Below, piece after piece: positions 5,284 to 6,216 of a stretch of DNA of 6,216 nt; position 1 is the stretch's first letter, and every line of letters begins with the position of its first letter. The stretch is taken from the NCBI GenBank assembly GCA_011049495.1, contig DSBF01000369.1, forward strand, positions 1-6,216, written 5' to 3'. A program made the position numbers and the translations under genes. Under the pieces are notes generated by a model, which worked only from the letters and a program-made list of their open reading frames with translations, had not been told where the DNA came from and did no database searches. Source of the stretch: Ignavibacteria bacterium (GTDB taxonomy: Bacteria > Bacteroidota > Ignavibacteria > Ignavibacteriales > Melioribacteraceae).

Positions 5284-6098
5284 TGACATTAATAAGAGAA
5301 CCGGCAGTTGCCGGAATGTTTTATCCGGCAAATGAAAAAAAATTAAGAACACAATTATCACAATTATTTGAAAATGTCTCCTCCGAAAAGAAATACAGTA
5401 ACGTATTTGGTTTAATTGCGCCTCATGCAGGTTATGTATATTCGGGTAAGACTGCTGCTTACGGTTATCATGCTGTCTCCGGTAAACAATATGAAACGGC
5501 AATAATTATTTCTCCAAGCCATAGAGAATATTTTCCCGGTATTTCGGTATATGAAGGGGACGCGTATAGAACTCCTCTTGGTGATGTTAAAGTGAATAAT
5601 AAGTTAAGAGAAAATTTTATCGAACATAGCAACGCTATTTTTATGGGCTCGAACGGTCATCATGCCGAACATGCCCTGGAAGTACATCTTCCGTTTTTAC
5701 AATTTCTTTATCCCGGGATAAATATATTACCGGTCGTTATCGGTGATCAGTCAAAAATTTATATTGATGAATTAGCAGAGAAATTAGCTCAAAATTATAA
5801 TGAGAATATATTAATCATCGCTAGTACGGACCTATCGCATTTCTATACCAAGATTGAAGCGGATAAGCTTGATTCAATTGTAGCAAACAGAATTCTCGAA
5901 TTTCAATTTGATTTATTGCAAGAAGAACTTTCGAAGAGAACTTGCGAGGCATGCGGCGGCGGTGGTATTGTGGCATTGCTGAAAGCAGCACATAAACTCA
6001 ATAAGACCAATTCAAAAATAATTCACAGAAGTGATTCGAGTGACACCAGCGGCGATACCGAAGAAGTTGTGGGATACCTTTCGGCAATTATATATTAA
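5280..6098 (+). CDS. amrB: MEMO1-family protein, AmmeMemoRadiSam system protein B
   Basis: 272-residue cytoplasmic protein of the MEMO family (PF01875). Motifs in order: REPAVAGMFYP (6-16), LIAPHAGYVYSG (45-56), IISPSHREYFPG (76-87), HHAEHALEVHLPFLQF (127-142), STDLSHF (182-188), CEACGGGGIVALL (222-234) and DTSGDTEEVVGYLSA (255-269). H49, H81 and C225 align with the residues reported as the metal site of human MEMO1 (H49, H81, C244), so a metal site is likely. The family resembles the extradiol dioxygenase LigB fold, but its reaction is unknown. ATG 5280 overlaps the amrA stop; ATG 5283 has better Shine-Dalgarno spacing and may be the true start. The stop codon lies within the first bases of the downstream repeat element, yet the C-terminus looks complete. 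The radical SAM partner of the system is absent from the window. Confidence 0.93.
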   Translation: MMTLIREPAVAGMFYPANEKKLRTQLSQLFENVSSEKKYSNVFGLIAPHAGYVYSGKTAAYGYHAVSGKQYETAIIISPSHREYFPGISVYEGDAYRTPLGDVKVNNKLRENFIEHSNAIFMGSNGHHAEHALEVHLPFLQFLYPGINILPVVIGDQSKIYIDELAEKLAQNYNENILIIASTDLSHFYTKIEADKLDSIVANRILEFQFDLLQEELSKRTCEACGGGGIVALLKAAHKLNKTNSKIIHRSDSSDTSGDTEEVVGYLSAIIY

Positions 6099-6216
6099 TA
6101 ACTCACCTTACGCACAAACATTGAAGGTTGCTTGTTTTTAACCTTCAATGTTGCATTAATAGGCTAAAATTAAGTTACCTGAAAGGTCTGAAAACAGTAA
6201 CCTTTAAGGTAATAAC
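6093..6216. repeat. Partial copy of palindromic MITE-like element (left end)
   Basis: TATTAATA (6093-6100) plus ACTCACCTTACGCA (6101-6114) is the reverse complement of 106-127 and forms the left terminal inverted repeat. The next 100 bases (6117-6216) repeat 1-100 exactly, including hairpins at 6117-6152 and 6175-6212. The copy is in the same orientation as the one at the window start and is cut before its right end. It begins inside the amrB stop region: TAA at 6096-6098 belongs to the TATTAATA box. There is no transposase. Confidence 0.8.

Noticed and set aside
1..6216. Plasmid or phage genome suggested by identical ends
   Set aside because: No replication, mobilisation or phage gene; the gene set is chromosomal. 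Identical ends are explained by a dispersed element or assembly overlap.

Overview
The window is about 6.2 kb of AT-rich bacterial DNA with tightly packed protein genes and no rRNA, tRNA, CRISPR array or transposase gene. Gene content suggests a Bacteroidota-related lineage, most plausibly Ignavibacteriota. The pointers are a DUF4905 protein, a 23S-intervening-sequence-type four-helix-bundle protein, a YIP1 membrane protein, tryptophanase, the AMMECR1/MEMO1 pair, and dispersed repeats of the CTCT/AGAG 'CACAGAG' kind. This lineage call is inference from gene families; no phylogenetic marker is present.

Layout: (1) 1-127, part of a palindromic repeat element with three strong hairpins. (2) 146-580, four-helix-bundle protein (+), starting just outside that element. 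(3) 582-713, an intergenic cluster of GGTATA/TATACC repeats between convergent genes. (4) 725-1549, YIP1-family membrane protein (-). (5) 1715-2243, a two-gene (-) operon: a small XRE-type regulator overlapping a small membrane protein, preceded by a perfect 13-bp inverted repeat that looks like its operator. (6) 2397-3773, tryptophanase tnaA (+). (7) 3781-3890, an imperfectly palindromic dispersed repeat with roughly 10-bp periodicity. (8) 3898-6098, a tight (+) operon of DUF4905 protein, amrA (AMMECR1) and amrB (MEMO1). (9) 6093-6216, a second partial copy of the palindromic element, starting on the amrB stop codon.

The most striking structural fact is that bases 1-100 and 6117-6216 are identical. 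The left end carries only the right terminal inverted repeat of the element and the right end carries only the left one. Together they define an element of about 151 bp with inverted ends. Either the window is a contig broken in two same-orientation copies of a dispersed MITE-like element, or it is a contig whose ends overlap. No replication gene is present, so a real 6.1-kb plasmid is unlikely.

Functionally, tnaA encodes a degradative PLP enzyme (tryptophan to indole, pyruvate and ammonia). The last three genes form a conserved but poorly understood set: amrA and amrB are two of the three AmmeMemoRadiSam components, and the radical SAM partner is not in the window. The regulator/membrane pair looks like an autoregulated module. 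The four-helix-bundle gene beside a strongly folded repeat recalls intervening-sequence biology, but no 23S rRNA or reverse transcriptase is present.
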